Positions 1-8,803 of a DNA stretch of 64,000 bases are shown here, piece after piece. The stretch comes from Affinirhizobium lemnae. Lineage in GTDB: Bacteria > Pseudomonadota > Alphaproteobacteria > Rhizobiales > Rhizobiaceae. The stretch covers positions 1 through 64,000 of the forward strand of contig NZ_JALJQZ010000014.1 of assembly GCF_022968395.1 (NCBI RefSeq). Reading direction: 5' to 3'. Within the stretch, counting starts at the first letter, position 1. Each line of letters begins with the position of its first letter. The notes beneath the pieces are model-generated. The model did no database searches. It was not told the DNA's origin and saw only the letters and a program-made list of their open reading frames with translations. A program made the position numbers and the translations under genes.

Positions 1-82
1 TCAGCCAGGCCTCGAAATGCCTGCCTTTGAAATCATCCTTCGACCGGAGCTTCAGCTTCTCGGCAATAGCATTCAAAATCAT
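1..82 (-). mobile_element. IS6-family transposase, 5' end only (cut by window edge)
   Basis: Reading leftward from an ATG at 80-82, 27 codons run to the window edge without a stop. The peptide has the segment KLRSKDDFKGRHFEAWL, which I recognise as the N-terminus of IS6-family DDE transposases of rhizobia and sphingomonads; in that family the helix leading to the first catalytic Asp follows. Only the start is in the window, so integrity of the gene cannot be judged. The next gene on the right is bfd, so the element was inserted upstream of the iron-storage genes and is transcribed away from them. The family call rests on recall of the N-terminal motif, without a search. Confidence 0.75.
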
Positions 83-148
83 CGGCTCGCTCCGCAACTT
101 TCGGAGCGCCAAATTCCATGCCTATGGTCAACATACGGTTAAACCTGA

Positions 149-165
149 AAATTTGCGACAAGCCC
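149..165. repeat. Probable terminal inverted repeat of the IS6-type element
   Basis: Read on the minus strand this is GGGCTTGTCGCAAATTT. It resembles the short IS6-family ends, which typically have the form GG-N-CT-GT-GCAAA (IS26 and IS6100 ends are similar), and lies about 70 bp upstream of the transposase start, as in that family. The outer edge would be at about 165. The other end and the target duplication are outside the window, so the boundary is inferred. Confidence 0.55.
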
Positions 166-291
166 AGCTTCCCCTCAACATCCTAATGCCGAGGTCCTGC
201 CCAAAGGACGCAATTTTCATTGAAGCCGAGCCGCAGACAGCAATCCAGTCTCACAAGAATAGAGAGCAGATGCGCCGTCAGCCAATTTTTG

Positions 292-319
292 TTGACATTC
301 ATCATCCGCTTTATAAAAG
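292..319 (+). promoter_or_regulatory. Candidate promoter of bfd-bfr
   Basis: TTGACA at 292-297 is followed after 16 bp by TAAAAG at 314-319, inside the run TATAAAAG. This is the best sigma-70-like pair in the 190 bp between the IS end and bfd. Irr and other iron regulators control bacterioferritin in rhizobia, but I see no convincing palindromic iron-control element here. Confidence 0.35.
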
Positions 320-355
320 AGGATATCGAATGTCATGTTTGATGGCTGAAACAGA

Positions 356-667
356 ATGCTTGTCTGTAGTTGCAATTACATTACTGATCGGGAAATCAGG
401 GACGTGATCAACGTTCTCCTCGACGAGGACTGTTGGCAGCTCATTGTGCCTGCAAAAGTCTATCACGCCATGCAGAAGCGCGGCCGATGCTGCGGATGTT
501 TTCCCAATGTGGTTGACCTGATTATCCGTACAACCGAAGACTATCATGCTGCTCGCCACTCGACGGAAGCAGATTTGATCGACTATATGTCTCGCTTGAA
601 ACAATTACACGAGGAAAACAGGAGAGCGGACATTGAAAGGCGACAAAAGAGTAATCGAGCAGCTTAA
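356..667 (+). CDS. bfd: Bacterioferritin-associated ferredoxin
   Basis: 103 aa small [2Fe-2S] protein that reduces bacterioferritin so stored iron can be released. The N-terminus MLVCSCN gives the first two cysteines (C4, C6). The second pair is in RGRCCGCFP (around residues 42-47), matching the C-X-C ... C-X2-C pattern of Bfd. The C-terminal 40 residues are a charged tail longer than in E. coli Bfd (64 aa). The ATG has a poor ribosome binding site, but the start is fixed by the cysteine motif. It overlaps bfr by 35 bp, so the two are cotranscribed and probably translationally coupled. Confidence 0.88.
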   Translation: MLVCSCNYITDREIRDVINVLLDEDCWQLIVPAKVYHAMQKRGRCCGCFPNVVDLIIRTTEDYHAARHSTEADLIDYMSRLKQLHEENRRADIERRQKSNRAA

Positions 668-1118
668 CGAAGCACTCTTTCTCGAACTTGGTGCTGTCAA
701 TCAGTACTGGCTACATTACCGCCTCCTGGAGGATTGGGGCTATACAAAGCTTGCCAAGAAAGAACGTGCTGAGTCCATTGAAGAAATGCAGCATGCCGAC
801 AAACTGGTTGCTCGCATTATCTTTCTGGAGGGTCATCCCAATCTGCAAACACTTGCTCCGCTTCGTATCGGCCAGAACGTTCGAGAAGTTCTGGAGGCTG
901 ATCTTGCCGGTGAATACGATGCGAGGACCGCCTACAAGGCATCGCGCGATATCTGTCACGAAGCTGGCGACTATGTTTCCATGAAGCTTTTCGAAGAACT
1001 GCTGATCGATGAGGAAGGTCATATCGACTTCCTCGAAACGCAGCTTGAGCTTCTCGGCAAGATTGGCGAAGAAAAGTATGGTCTGCTGAACGCAGAATCT
1101 GCGGACGCTGCCGAATAA
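633..1118 (+). CDS. bfr: Bacterioferritin
   Basis: 161 aa, the usual size for the haem-binding 24-subunit iron-storage protein that oxidises Fe(II) and stores ferric mineral in the cytoplasm. All ferroxidase ligands are present at canonical numbering: Glu18, Glu51, His54, Glu94, Glu127 and His130, and Met52 for haem. The start is a TTG at 633 preceded by GGAGAG at 621-626; this gives exact alignment with family numbering. It overlaps the end of bfd and is followed directly by a strong terminator, so bfd-bfr is a two-gene unit. Confidence 0.95.
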   Translation: MKGDKRVIEQLNEALFLELGAVNQYWLHYRLLEDWGYTKLAKKERAESIEEMQHADKLVARIIFLEGHPNLQTLAPLRIGQNVREVLEADLAGEYDARTAYKASRDICHEAGDYVSMKLFEELLIDEEGHIDFLETQLELLGKIGEEKYGLLNAESADAAE

Positions 1119-1133
1119 TATTTTCAAGATTTC

Positions 1134-1167
1134 AAAAGCCGGGCGTCAATAAACGTCCGGCTTTTTT
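1134..1167 (+). terminator. Rho-independent terminator of bfr
   Basis: A hairpin with arms AAAAGCCGGACG-type/CGTCCGGCTTTT (one mismatch in the arm) and an 8-nt loop, ending in six T residues at 1162-1167. It lies 16 bp after the bfr stop and just before the end of the convergent quinone oxidoreductase gene. Confidence 0.85.
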
Positions 1168-1171
1168 GATA

Positions 1172-2131
1172 TCATAATCTGAAAACTGCTGCGCCTGTGA
1201 TCACTCCCGCTTCCAGATCACGATGCGCTGCCACGGCATCCGTCAGCTCATAGGTTCGGGACGGCATATCCAGCACACCCGCCTCCATCTTTTCAAACAC
1301 TGACATGACGGCCGGCCGGTAAGCCGCCTCACTAGCCGCAAAGGCCATAACGCTCGGTCGTGAAAACGCGTTCGATCGAAGAGCGCTCAACGGAACGGCA
1401 GGCGGCGCACCGGCGACTTGGCCAATATTTGCCGTCATTCCAAAGGGTCGGACAGAGGCAATGGTCTTCGCGAGAGTCGCTCCCCCGATACCGTCGATTG
1501 CCAGGTGAACGCCTTGGCCATCGGTCGATTTTCCGACTTCCACGGCAAGGTCCACATCACGTCCCACGATCACATGATCCGCGCCCGCCTGGCTTGCCAG
1601 TTGCGCCTTTTCCAATGAACTGGCTGTACCGATTACCTCGGCGCCAAGAGACTTCGCCCAGCGCACCAGGATCGTGCCGAGCCCACCTGCAGCCGCATGA
1701 ACCAGTATCACCATGCCCGCAGAGACAGGGTAGACTTTGTGCAGCAGCATGAATGCGGTCAACCCCCGCAGCAATGTGCCGCCTGCCAGATCGAAATCCA
1801 GCGAGTCCGGAAGTTTGACAGCCCTCCATGCAGGCAGGAGTCGCGTCTCGGCATAGGCACCGACGACCCCAGCATAGGCAACTCGATCACCAACCTTGAC
1901 GTTGGTGACACGTTCACCGACCGCTTCTACCACGCCCGCTCCCTCCACACCCGGAACGGCAGGCAAAGGCAAAGGGTAGATCCCCTGGCGATGATAGACA
2001 TCCACGAAATTCAGACCAATTGCAGAATGTCGAATCCGAATTTGATCAGCCCCGGGATCTTTAGGGTCTACGCTCACTTTCTGCAGAACATCGGCTTCAC
2101 CAGTCTGAGCAAACTGAATGGCATAGGACAT
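1172..2131 (-). CDS. NADPH:quinone oxidoreductase (zinc-independent MDR family)
   Basis: 319 aa medium-chain dehydrogenase/reductase of the QOR type, which reduces quinones or related electrophiles with NADPH. The N-terminal GroES-like part contains VPGVEGAGVVEAVG (about residues 60-73); the Rossmann part has the glycine motif AAAGGLGTILV (about 145). The zinc-binding cysteines of alcohol dehydrogenases are absent, as in this branch. I chose the ATG at 2131 because AGGAGA lies 7 bp upstream; a longer frame starting at 2218 has no such site. It is divergent from the LysR gene, which probably regulates it. Confidence 0.85.
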   Translation of the reverse strand: MSYAIQFAQTGEADVLQKVSVDPKDPGADQIRIRHSAIGLNFVDVYHRQGIYPLPLPAVPGVEGAGVVEAVGERVTNVKVGDRVAYAGVVGAYAETRLLPAWRAVKLPDSLDFDLAGGTLLRGLTAFMLLHKVYPVSAGMVILVHAAAGGLGTILVRWAKSLGAEVIGTASSLEKAQLASQAGADHVIVGRDVDLAVEVGKSTDGQGVHLAIDGIGGATLAKTIASVRPFGMTANIGQVAGAPPAVPLSALRSNAFSRPSVMAFAASEAAYRPAVMSVFEKMEAGVLDMPSRTYELTDAVAAHRDLEAGVITGAAVFRL

Positions 2132-2219
2132 GTCGTTTCTCCTTTGACAGGCACTATACGCGCAGTGAGCACTGTGCGAAATTCGCAAGATCGACACATA
2201 AATTGTGAGAAAATGCACA

Positions 2220-3062
2220 ATGAATTGGGATTACCTTCGCCACTTCGCCGCTTTGTGTTCAGAGGGCAGCCTTCTGGGTGCAGCAAAAGCACTCGGCACC
2301 GAACATGCGACAGTCTCGCGCCGCATCGAAGCCCTGGAAAGGAAAACCGGTCTCAAACTGGTCGACAGACGGGGACGCCGCTTGCAACTCACCGATGACG
2401 GACAACGCATAGCGGCACTCGCACTGCGAATGCGCGATGAAGCAGATGGCATACAGCGCATATTGCGTGGCAAGCGAGATGAAATTGCAGGCGAAGTCAC
2501 CATATCAGCACCGCCAGCACTTTCCGTTTGCGTGATCGCTCCTTGCCTCGCCTCGCTTGCAAACCGCTATCCGCTTTTGACAGTGCGGCTGCTGGCGGAA
2601 ACCAGGCAGGCGTCTCTCAATCGTCGTGAGGCGGACATCGCTGTGAGACTTTCGCGCCCAGTTGAAGGAGATCTTGCATTGGTGAAACTGATGGAAGTGA
2701 TCTTCAGGCCCTATGCCAGTATTCAACTCATAGACAAAATGAATACTCGCGACATGCCATTGATCGGATCTGATGGCGATGTGCGAGAGTCACCTCAGCA
2801 GCAGGCTCTTGAGCAAATTGCCCATGGCAGACCCTATGCTTTCCGCTCCAGCGACGTGATCGTGCAGTTCGCCCTCGCCAAGGCCGGTGCCGGTATCGCA
2901 ATGCTACCGGATTTCCTCACCCCGGAGCAGCATGGGCTCGTCAGCGTTGATCCTGAAGCCAAGCCGCTCGTGCGTGAGGTTTGGCTCGTTATCCATAACG
3001 ATCTTAGAAATTCAGGTCCTGTCAGAGCGGTTGTTGACCATTTGCGGCAGTCCATCGGTTGA
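2220..3062 (+). CDS. LysR-family transcriptional regulator
   Basis: 280 aa. The N-terminus (residues 1-60) is a LysR winged HTH, with AAKALGTEHATVSRRIEALE covering the recognition helix, and the rest is a periplasmic-binding-like effector domain. The start is MNWDYLRHF, typical of the family; an in-frame upstream codon at 2205 adds five non-conserved residues. It is transcribed away from the quinone oxidoreductase over 88 bp, the classical arrangement in which a LysR protein controls its neighbour and itself. The inducer cannot be inferred. Confidence 0.88.
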   Translation: MNWDYLRHFAALCSEGSLLGAAKALGTEHATVSRRIEALERKTGLKLVDRRGRRLQLTDDGQRIAALALRMRDEADGIQRILRGKRDEIAGEVTISAPPALSVCVIAPCLASLANRYPLLTVRLLAETRQASLNRREADIAVRLSRPVEGDLALVKLMEVIFRPYASIQLIDKMNTRDMPLIGSDGDVRESPQQQALEQIAHGRPYAFRSSDVIVQFALAKAGAGIAMLPDFLTPEQHGLVSVDPEAKPLVREVWLVIHNDLRNSGPVRAVVDHLRQSIG

Positions 3063-3068
3063 GAATGA

Positions 3069-3596
3069 TCAACCTTTGCTGCCTGCCAAATCGCTGAACG
3101 CGGCCACGACCTCCATGTAGGCCTTTTTCTTGAAAGAGACGATCAGTTCAGGCAAGTCGGCCATCGACTTCCATGCCCAGGCGTCGAATTCCTGATGCTG
3201 GCCCTCTGGCGGGTGCTCGATATTGATCTCAGTCTCGTCCCCTTCAAAGCGAAACGCAAACCAGCGTTGCTTTTGCCCGCGATATTTTCCCTTCAGACCA
3301 ATACCGATGAGATGGCTTGGAAGATCATAATAGATCCAGTCGGGAGCCTCTCTCAGCAAAGAGACAGACCGGATGCCTGTCTCCTCGAACAATTCGCGGT
3401 AAGCTGCCTCCAGATGGTCTTCGCCCTTGTCGATACCGCCTTGCGGCATCTGCCAGAGCTGAGGCGAACCGTCGGACTCACTATTGTCTTCAGAAAGCCT
3501 GCGACCCACCCATACGAGTCCCTCGCTGTTCAGCACCATGACACCGACGCAGGGGCGGTACGGAAGCTCGTCCGCAGACACTGGCTTCTTGCTCAT
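3069..3596 (-). CDS. rppH: RNA pyrophosphohydrolase (Nudix)
   Basis: 175 aa. It removes pyrophosphate from the 5' end of mRNA (and hydrolyses dinucleoside polyphosphates in related alphaproteobacterial enzymes such as IalA), which starts RNA decay. A full Nudix box is visible: G-G-I-D-K-G-E at about residues 54-60 continuing to REL-F-EE-TG-I. The sequence [10 protein letters not shown] near the N-terminus is typical of the subfamily. It ends 6 bp from the convergent LysR gene and lies 12 bp downstream of the polysaccharide deacetylase gene, with which it is probably cotranscribed. Confidence 0.93.
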   Translation of the reverse strand: MSKKPVSADELPYRPCVGVMVLNSEGLVWVGRRLSEDNSESDGSPQLWQMPQGGIDKGEDHLEAAYRELFEETGIRSVSLLREAPDWIYYDLPSHLIGIGLKGKYRGQKQRWFAFRFEGDETEINIEHPPEGQHQEFDAWAWKSMADLPELIVSFKKKAYMEVVAAFSDLAGSKG

Positions 3597-3608
3597 GATA
3601 GCTCCTTC

Positions 3609-4805
3609 TTATTCCGACTTATCTGACACGAGGGACGCAACCCCCACGATCTCGATACCGCGCCCTTGCGCCTCATTGGCCCATTCCGCAACTGCATCGA
3701 TCGTCTCGTCGAAAGCCGAGCCCATGCCGATGGCGGTCCCCTTCCGTTGCGCGACGCGCTCCAATTCATCCAGTTTTCGGAGAATGGCTTGGCGATCCAG
3801 CTGTCCATCTATGGTGATATCGGCAAAGGCGTACGGGGCGTCCAAGGGTTTGGCCACCTTTTCCGTAACCGTGCGGGCGGAAGACCCGTCATCCAGAAAC
3901 AGAAGGCCTCTCTTTGCCGTATCACGCAAAACCGGTTCCACGGCTGACGGGTTCGAGAGATAGCCGGCGCCCAGATAATTGACGATTCCCGTGTAATTGG
4001 TGATCTTGCCCATGGCTTCATGAAGCCGGTTCAGATTGGCTTTGGTGCCGTCCGCCGTGACGAGGGTCAACGGGCCGGGATCATTTGCTGGATAATCAAG
4101 GGGCTCCATCGGAATTTGGATCAGAAGCTCGTGTCCTTTGCGGCGTGCCTCCTGCATCCAGCGCTGAAGGCTATTGCCGGAAGCCGCGAATGCAAAGGTT
4201 ATCTCACCCGGCAGATCTTCAATGGCGCGCTGTGTGCCCGTCTGGCTGAGCCCGAGCCCACCGATCACGATCGCAATCCGCGTGCCGCGCGCACCCGACC
4301 AGGGCCGGGCATATTGCTCCATCGGACGGAGACCATCATGGCCCTTGATTGGTAATTTCCCGAAGGGGCTATCCTCGAGCAAATCCTCATTCGGCAAGGT
4401 TGCCATGCGAGGATCCTGACCGAAGCGCTGGGCATTGATGATGAGCGGCCCCTCACCCGGCCTCGAACGTGGGGTGATCTTGGTGACGATCGAACCGTCA
4501 TCCATGAGACTACGTTCGATATTTGCGCCCGCTTGCCCGTTTGTCTGAAGCTGTTTTTGATCAGGCCGCTGCGTCGGTGGGGCCGGTTCGGCAGGGGGAA
4601 CCGCGACGGTTACTTCCGTGGCGGGAGCCTGCTCCAGCTTTTGCGCTCGCATGGCATAAAACGACAGACCGAGAAGTCCGCTTCCAAACACGAGAGCAGC
4701 AAACATTGCTGTCAGGCCGCCGGATCTGGAACGACCAGGCTTCTTTTTATTCTGCCCGAGAGGAGCGCGAAGATCTGTCCCCACCGGATCGTTCCGCCTT
4801 GACAC
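3609..4805 (-). CDS. Divergent polysaccharide deacetylase family protein (YibQ/DUF610)
   Basis: 398 aa. After about 30 basic residues there is one membrane anchor (LTAMFAALVFGSGLLGLSF, about 31-50), then a proline-rich linker and the divergent polysaccharide deacetylase fold (about 165-398), with IAIVIGGLGLS at its start and FLDDGSSA further on. The family sits beside EnvC and CtpA genes in many proteobacteria and is thought to act on the envelope, but its substrate is unknown. The start is a GTG at 4805. A hairpin separates it from ctpA. Confidence 0.85.
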   Translation of the reverse strand: MSRRNDPVGTDLRAPLGQNKKKPGRSRSGGLTAMFAALVFGSGLLGLSFYAMRAQKLEQAPATEVTVAVPPAEPAPPTQRPDQKQLQTNGQAGANIERSLMDDGSIVTKITPRSRPGEGPLIINAQRFGQDPRMATLPNEDLLEDSPFGKLPIKGHDGLRPMEQYARPWSGARGTRIAIVIGGLGLSQTGTQRAIEDLPGEITFAFAASGNSLQRWMQEARRKGHELLIQIPMEPLDYPANDPGPLTLVTADGTKANLNRLHEAMGKITNYTGIVNYLGAGYLSNPSAVEPVLRDTAKRGLLFLDDGSSARTVTEKVAKPLDAPYAFADITIDGQLDRQAILRKLDELERVAQRKGTAIGMGSAFDETIDAVAEWANEAQGRGIEIVGVASLVSDKSE

Positions 4806-4811
4806 TATGCT

Positions 4812-4850
4812 TGGAAGAAAGAGCCACCCTCCAGCGTGCCGGAGGGTGGC
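4812..4850 (-). terminator. Hairpin after ctpA, terminator-like
   Basis: A perfect 10-bp stem (GCCACCCTCC at 4823-4832 with GGAGGGTGGC at 4841-4850) and an 8-nt loop. On the minus strand it is followed by the pyrimidine-rich TCTTTCTTCC. It is 10 bp downstream of the ctpA stop and ends just before the GTG of the deacetylase-like gene, so it may end or attenuate transcription between them. Confidence 0.6.
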
Positions 4851-4859
4851 CTGATGCGA

Positions 4860-6239
4860 TTAAGGCTTGGCAGGAGCCGGTGCGGGCTTGGCTTCTGCGG
4901 GTTTTGCATCCGCAGGCTTCGCCTGAGCAGCCTTCTGCTGCTGCGGCGGGAAGGATGGGTCCGACTTGTTCCCGCGCAGAAGATCGAGCGCATAGGTCAA
5001 CTGCACGTCATCCTTGGCTTCCGGCGGAACGTAAGCCGCAGAACCCGAGCCCTCATCGGTCTCGTTCTGGCCCTGGATATGGCCCGGCAGGCTCGATTCA
5101 CCCTCGGTGCGCAACTTGCCCTGCAGTTCCGCAGGCAGAGGCTGATCGACCTTGATGTCCGGCTGGATGCCTGTACCCTGGATCGACTTGCCCGAAGGGG
5201 TGTAATAGAGCGCTGTCGTCAAACGAAGCGCACCGGCTTCACCCATCGGAATAATCGTCTGGACAGAACCCTTGCCGAAGGACCGAGTACCGACCACCGT
5301 TGCCCGCTTCAGATCCTGAAGAGCGCCGGCCACGATTTCGGAGGCCGATGCCGAGCCGCCATTGACGAGCACGATAACCGGCTTGCCATCTGTCAAGTCG
5401 CCCGGACCAGCATTGAAGCGGCGGGTTTCCTCGGGATTGCGGCCTCGCGTGGAAACCACTTCGCCACGTTCCAGGAAGGCATCGGAAACATTGATCGCCT
5501 GATCGAGCAGACCGCCGGGATTCAAGCGAAGGTCAAGCACGTAGCCCTTCAGCTGATCGGCAGGAACCTGCGCCTTGATTTTCTTGATGGCCTTCTCGAG
5601 GTCGTCATAGGTCTTTTCGGTAAAGGAGATAACTCGCAGATAACCGACATTGCCACCTTCGATACGCGACTTGACAGCCTGTACGGCGATGATGTCACGA
5701 ACGACAGTCAGTTCGATCGGCTTGTCAGCGCCCTTGCGCAGGATCGTCAGCTTGATCGGCGTATTGACCGGACCGCGCATCTTCTGCACGGCATCTTCCA
5801 GCTTCAGGCCGCGAACAGGCTTGCCGTCAATTTCGGAGATGAAGTCACCAGCCAGAACACCGGCCTTTGCGGCAGGAGTATCGTCAATCGGCGTGATCAC
5901 CTTGACGAGTTCATTTTCCATCGTGACTTCGATACCAAGGCCACCGAACTCGCCCTTGGTCTGGACGCGCATATCAGCCGCATCCTTGGCGTTCATGTAG
6001 CTGGAATGCGGATCGAGCGACGACAACATTCCGTTGATCGCATTCTCCACCAGCTTCTGCTCGTCCGGCGGCGTCACATACTGAGCACGCACACGCTCGA
6101 AGACATCGCCAAAAATAGATAGCTCACGATAGGTCGAGGACCCTGCGGCCTGGGCAGGCACGCCAGCAGAGTAGACGACGCTCATGGCCGTCGCGCCGAG
6201 CAGCGCCCCGACGATGACAAGTGAAGCCCTACGAATCAT
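4860..6239 (-). CDS. ctpA: Carboxy-terminal processing protease, S41 family
   Basis: 459 aa periplasmic serine protease. It has an N-terminal signal/anchor (MIRRASLVIVGALLGA), a PDZ domain at about 90-170 (GEFGGLGIEV...), and the S41 core with the Ser nucleophile in GGSASASEI and the Lys in RSFGKGSVQT (about 310-340). The C-terminus is rich in Lys-Pro-Ala. I placed the start at 6239 because GGAAGGGCACGAA lies just upstream and the signal sequence begins there. It overlaps the end of the EnvC gene by 11 bp, so the two are coupled; CtpA proteases trim envelope proteins including murein hydrolases. Confidence 0.93.
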   Translation of the reverse strand: MIRRASLVIVGALLGATAMSVVYSAGVPAQAAGSSTYRELSIFGDVFERVRAQYVTPPDEQKLVENAINGMLSSLDPHSSYMNAKDAADMRVQTKGEFGGLGIEVTMENELVKVITPIDDTPAAKAGVLAGDFISEIDGKPVRGLKLEDAVQKMRGPVNTPIKLTILRKGADKPIELTVVRDIIAVQAVKSRIEGGNVGYLRVISFTEKTYDDLEKAIKKIKAQVPADQLKGYVLDLRLNPGGLLDQAINVSDAFLERGEVVSTRGRNPEETRRFNAGPGDLTDGKPVIVLVNGGSASASEIVAGALQDLKRATVVGTRSFGKGSVQTIIPMGEAGALRLTTALYYTPSGKSIQGTGIQPDIKVDQPLPAELQGKLRTEGESSLPGHIQGQNETDEGSGSAAYVPPEAKDDVQLTYALDLLRGNKSDPSFPPQQQKAAQAKPADAKPAEAKPAPAPAKP

Positions 6240-7623
6240 TTCGTGCCCTTCCAGTTTCTTTAACGGCCCACCACGGCTTCGAATCGATCGGGTTGCCGTC
6301 CTTTCGGAATTCAATGTAAAGCGTCGGTCGATCCGTTTCCAGCGCCAACGCGATTGCGCTTGCCACTCTTTTCTCACCCATTGTGGCAATGGGCTCACCA
6401 GAGAATACGAACATTCCCGGCTGAACGTTCACTTTGTCCATTCCAGTCATGACGAGGTGGTAGCCCTCGCCCGCATTCAGGATAATCATCTGACCATAAC
6501 TGCGGAAGGCTCCGGCGAAAACCACCGTTCCATCGGCTGGGGCTGTTACCACAGCACCGGCGCTGGAGGCGAGTGTCAATCCGCGGGCTGGGTGGCCCGT
6601 ACCATCGGGGTCACCAAACGACCGAAGCAGATCACCCTCAACCGGATAGGCAAGTTTCACCTTGAGGCTGGCGAATGGATATGCGGGGGCAATGCGGTTT
6701 TTGTCGGGCACGCCGTTTTCAGCCAGCTGACGCGCCCTCTCTCGCTCTTCCGCCGTCAGTTGCTTTTGCCGTTCTTCCTCACGTTTTGCGCGTTCCATGG
6801 CAAGGCGAACCGAGGAAATTTCGCTCTCGAGTGATTGAATAAGCCCCTCGAGATTGGTCGCTTTTCCGGCAAGTTCCTGGGCCTTACGTCTTTCCTCGGC
6901 AAGGCTGGCAGATTTGACAGCATTCTGCTTGGCATTCTCCTCCAGCAGCAGCGCTATGCGTCGATCTTCCTCGAGCCCGGCCTGAATGGCGGCACTGGCT
7001 TTGCCACGCTCATCCGCCACATCGCGTTGAACATCGGCCAGGCCTTGCAAATCGGCCATAAGCTTTTCAGCTTGAACCCGCATGCCCGGCACGACCGCGC
7101 CGAGAAGAATAGCGCTGCGCACCGAGCCGAGGGCATCCTCGGGGGAAACGAGCAGAGCAGGGGGCGGATTGCGTCCCATGCGCTCGAGCGCGCCTAAAAC
7201 TTCAGCGAGCACGCTGCGTCGCTCTCTCAGCGATGCACGGATAGTCTCCTGCTTTATCTTAAGGTCGGTCAGCTTTTTCTCGCTGGTCTGAACCTTTGCC
7301 TCATAGTCCTTGCGACGCGCAGCGGCGTCGATAAGAGCCTGCCGGAGGGACGCGCTCGTCTTGTCCAGATCGGCAATCGCAGCTTCGATCGATCGAGCCG
7401 TATCCGTCGACACTGACATGGTCTTCGACAGGGCCTCCAACTCAGCGCGGGTCTGGTCGCGCTTCGACTGAAGGACGTCAATTGGCGAGGATGAGGTAGA
7501 AGGCTCTGCGGACGGGGAAGGAGGAGCCTGCTGGGCAACGGCAATGCCCGAAGTGCCACAGGCCAACAGAATGGCTGTGCCTAGCGAAATTGCCACTCGA
7601 GATGTCGCTTGCCTGACCAGCAT
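6229..7623 (-). CDS. EnvC-like murein hydrolase activator (M23 fold)
   Basis: 464 aa. A signal peptide (1-30, ending in AVAQQ) is followed by a long coiled coil (about 45-290; Lys, Glu and Arg rich with heptads) and a LytM/M23 peptidase-like domain at about 330-450. Members of this group activate periplasmic amidases at the division site; the LytM domain is often degenerate. It precedes ctpA with an 11-bp overlap. The pair with the deacetylase-like gene is widespread in proteobacteria, which supports a joint role in peptidoglycan splitting. Confidence 0.88.
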   Translation of the reverse strand: MLVRQATSRVAISLGTAILLACGTSGIAVAQQAPPSPSAEPSTSSSPIDVLQSKRDQTRAELEALSKTMSVSTDTARSIEAAIADLDKTSASLRQALIDAAARRKDYEAKVQTSEKKLTDLKIKQETIRASLRERRSVLAEVLGALERMGRNPPPALLVSPEDALGSVRSAILLGAVVPGMRVQAEKLMADLQGLADVQRDVADERGKASAAIQAGLEEDRRIALLLEENAKQNAVKSASLAEERRKAQELAGKATNLEGLIQSLESEISSVRLAMERAKREEERQKQLTAEERERARQLAENGVPDKNRIAPAYPFASLKVKLAYPVEGDLLRSFGDPDGTGHPARGLTLASSAGAVVTAPADGTVVFAGAFRSYGQMIILNAGEGYHLVMTGMDKVNVQPGMFVFSGEPIATMGEKRVASAIALALETDRPTLYIEFRKDGNPIDSKPWWAVKETGRARNDS

Positions 7624-7704
7624 CTGTACCCGTCAAAAGATCAATCCGGCAAAGCTAGACTGATTTGGTAAATAGAACCAGAAACAAGATCGTGTTCTTG
7701 TTGT

Positions 7705-8187
7705 TCAGACACGGTGATAGGGATGGCCGGAAAGAATGGTCACGGCGCGATAGAGCTGCTCCGCCACCAGAATGCGCACCAATTGGTGCGGCCACGTCAT
7801 GGTACCGAGATTGATGATTGCATCTGCACGATCGTAAAGAGCAGGATCCAGTCCATCCGCACCGCCGATTGCCAGCAGCATTTCGCGTTTTCCCTGATCC
7901 CGAAACTTCCCGAGAAGATTCGCGAACGTGGGACTGTCGAGCGATTTCCCCCGCTCATCGAGAAGGACAAGCACTGCGCCGTCGCTCAGGCTCTTTTCAA
8001 GAAGCCCGGCCTCTTCCCGCTTGCGCGTTTCAGCGCCTGATGCGCGGCTCTCGTTGACCTCTATCACACGACCGAGTTCCAGGCTGACCCCAGGACCAGC
8101 CTTGGCAAAACGGTCGAGATATCGCGCCGCAAGTTCCTTTTCAGGGCCGGACTTCAGTCGCCCGACCGCAAAGAGGCCAATCTTCAT
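7705..8187 (-). CDS. rlmH: 23S rRNA (pseudouridine1915-N3)-methyltransferase
   Basis: 160 aa SPOUT methyltransferase that modifies pseudouridine 1915 in helix 69 of 23S rRNA. It starts with MKIGLFAVGRLK and has the SAM-binding knot AIGGADGL (about 110) and the end WPHQLVRILVAEQLYRA, all typical. The frame is open to 8229 but the conserved start is at 8187. The 104 bp to rsfS and 81 bp to the EnvC gene contain no other feature I can name. The rsfS-rlmH neighbourhood is conserved in bacteria. Confidence 0.95.
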   Translation of the reverse strand: MKIGLFAVGRLKSGPEKELAARYLDRFAKAGPGVSLELGRVIEVNESRASGAETRKREEAGLLEKSLSDGAVLVLLDERGKSLDSPTFANLLGKFRDQGKREMLLAIGGADGLDPALYDRADAIINLGTMTWPHQLVRILVAEQLYRAVTILSGHPYHRV

Positions 8188-8291
8188 GGATTCTATCCGT
8201 TCAAGGCCGATCAATGTCCCGCCTGCCACGCTCGCGGGCGCGACAACAAGATCATTTCATCGGCAGCGACCGGATCTCAATCCATTGTCGC

Positions 8292-8735
8292 TTAGTGGCG
8301 TGTCTCTTCCTCGTCCGGAGCAGCCCACATCTTTTCGATGTTGTAGAACTCCCGGATTTCTGGCCGGAACACATGGACGATCACATCGCCGGTGTCAATC
8401 AACACCCAATCGCCTGCCTCAAGCCCTTCGACGCGGGCGGGGCCGAAGCCCTCGTGCTTCAGGTCGCGGAGCAAGTGGTCGGCGATTGCCGAGACATGCC
8501 GGTTCGATCGCCCGGTGACGACGACCATGTAGTCGCCAAGCGCAGACTTTCCAGCAATGTTGATGGAGACGATATCTTCCGCTTTGGAGTCCTCAACGCT
8601 GGTGAGGACCAGTTCAAGAGCGCGGGCGGCAGCATCGGCGCCACGTTCCAGGCTCTTCGGAGGAACGCGAGACGTTCTTCCCTTAGCATGTACTGTTGTC
8701 AGGGTTTTTCCTTTCCTCAATGACAGAACAGGCAC
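8292..8735 (-). CDS. rsfS: Ribosome silencing factor
   Basis: 147 aa RsfS/Iojap protein, which binds L14 and blocks subunit joining in starvation. The conserved core runs from AEDIVSINIAGKS (about 52) through GDYMVVVTGRSNRHVSAI to GDVIVHVF and REFYNIEKMW near the end. The exact start is uncertain: an ATG at 8735 gives a 147-aa product, while a non-ATG codon 11-12 codons later follows the better site AGGAAA. It lies between nadD and rlmH in the usual order. Confidence 0.93.
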   Translation of the reverse strand: MPVLSLRKGKTLTTVHAKGRTSRVPPKSLERGADAAARALELVLTSVEDSKAEDIVSINIAGKSALGDYMVVVTGRSNRHVSAIADHLLRDLKHEGFGPARVEGLEAGDWVLIDTGDVIVHVFRPEIREFYNIEKMWAAPDEEETRH

Positions 8736-8803
8736 ATCCGCGAATCCGTTTCGAGGGTATCCGCACTATGAAGGTGGCACTGAATGGTTAATCTTTCAAG
8801 GCA

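Noticed and set aside
27..407. A 126-codon plus-strand frame over the IS end and the bfd upstream region
   Set aside because: It crosses the IS boundary, has no recognisable domain and ends within bfd; the other strand has the transposase start and bfd explains the right end.
4836..6122. A 428-codon plus-strand frame opposite ctpA
   Set aside because: Antisense shadow; ctpA has signal peptide, PDZ and catalytic Ser/Lys on the other strand.
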